From: Megaleporinus macrocephalus
Lineage: Eukaryota; Chordata; Actinopteri; Characiformes; Anostomidae
Length of the DNA stretch: 64,000 bases
Assembly: GCA_021613375.1 (NCBI GenBank)
Contig: CM038704.1
Span: forward strand, 7,384,091-7,448,090
Direction: 5' to 3'
Notes under the pieces: model-generated
What the model was told of the DNA's origin: nothing
What the model saw: the letters and a program-made list of their open reading frames with translations, nothing else
The model's database searches: none
Shown: one piece after another, positions 63,541-64,000 of the stretch
Layout of the letters: each line of letters opens with the position of its first letter
How positions within the stretch are numbered: position 1 is the stretch's first letter
Position numbers and translations under genes: made by a program

Positions 63541-64000
63541 CAAGCAGTGCAAGGAGTGAGGGATGAATAAGTAGAGGAGTGCAGGTCAGTGTGTTTGGGA
63601 TCCGCCCTGAGTGAGTACATGCAGTTTGGTGGCTGTAGGTTTAACGAAACCATGATGTTTGCGTACAGCTGGAAATTAATGGGACCCTATGGGAAGAACA
63701 AGGGATTAATAATGACAAATAGACGAGTGTGGGCCTGTATATCTGTGGATTTGAGCTTGGGGGTCTGCCCTGAGTGAGTACATGCAGTTTGGTGGCTGTA
63801 CAATGAATGAAACCATGATGTTTGCGTACAGCCGGAAATGAATAGGACCCTACGGGAAGAACGAGGGATGAATAAACGACAAATAGACGAGTGTAGGTCC
63901 GTATATATCTGTGGATTTGAGCTTGGGGGTCTGCCCTGAGTGAGCACATTCAGTTTGGTGGCTGTATGATGAATGAAACCATGATGTTTGGCTGCACTCA
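63541..64000. repeat. Tandem repeat of about 163-166 bp, runs off the right end
   Basis: 'gccctgagtgag' recurs at 63604, 63767 and 63933, and the intervening text ('cagtttggtggctgta', 'aaccatgatgtttg') is shared. About 2.7 units are inside the window. Confidence 0.92.

Overview
This window is vertebrate nuclear DNA, almost certainly from a teleost fish. It is intron-dominated and full of simple repeats, tandem minisatellites and fish-type DNA transposon relics (Tc1/mariner, hAT), tRNA-derived SINEs and 3'-truncated LINEs. Several of the interspersed repeats look like ones I associate with otophysan fishes, but that is memory-based and the order is not proven.

The only protein-coding gene I can support is on the minus strand: three internal exons of a receptor-type protein tyrosine phosphatase of the R2B (MAM-Ig-FN3) family, best matched to PTPRT (ptprt). 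In transcript order they are 47639-47343 (297 nt, third fibronectin type III domain), 21898-21789 (110 nt) and 1922-1721 (202 nt), the last two together making the fourth fibronectin domain. All three have AG/GT splice sites and their phases join (1-1, 1-0, 0-1). The MAM, Ig and first FN3 exons should lie beyond base 64000, and the membrane-proximal, transmembrane and phosphatase exons to the left of base 1. The two complete introns are about 25.4 kb and 19.9 kb.

Layout by region. 1-3.1 kb: exon 3 between two simple-repeat blocks. 3.1-11 kb: mostly unique intron with MITEs, a solo-LTR-like sequence and (TA)n tracts. 11.7-12.7 kb: a hAT-type non-autonomous element with an 8-bp target duplication. 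14.1-14.9 kb: a 20-bp minisatellite grown from a SINE head, followed by a dead Tc1 relic. 15.8-17.3 kb: an inverted-arm element next to an unassigned 140-codon ORF. 19.1-20.3 kb: a duplicated Tc1 fragment. 21.8 kb: exon 2 beside a GATA array. 23.4-24.5 kb: the SINE-head minisatellite again, inverted. 27.7-30.8 kb and 40.8-42.5 kb: two LINE 3' ends, each with a 37-bp tandem array in the 3'UTR. 31.3-38.4 kb: two arrays of a 57-bp family. 39.3-40.8 kb: a 65-bp array. 44.9-46.8 kb: nested MITEs. 47.3-47.6 kb: exon 1. 47.9-64 kb: SINE, MITEs, a foldback element, Tc1 and mariner relics, a 31-bp array, and a roughly 165-bp tandem repeat running off the right end.

I found no CRISPR array, rRNA, intact tRNA gene, operon or complete autonomous transposon. 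The most distinctive feature is not a gene system: at least four transposon-derived sequences here have expanded an internal segment into a minisatellite, and two of those families have done so at two loci each.
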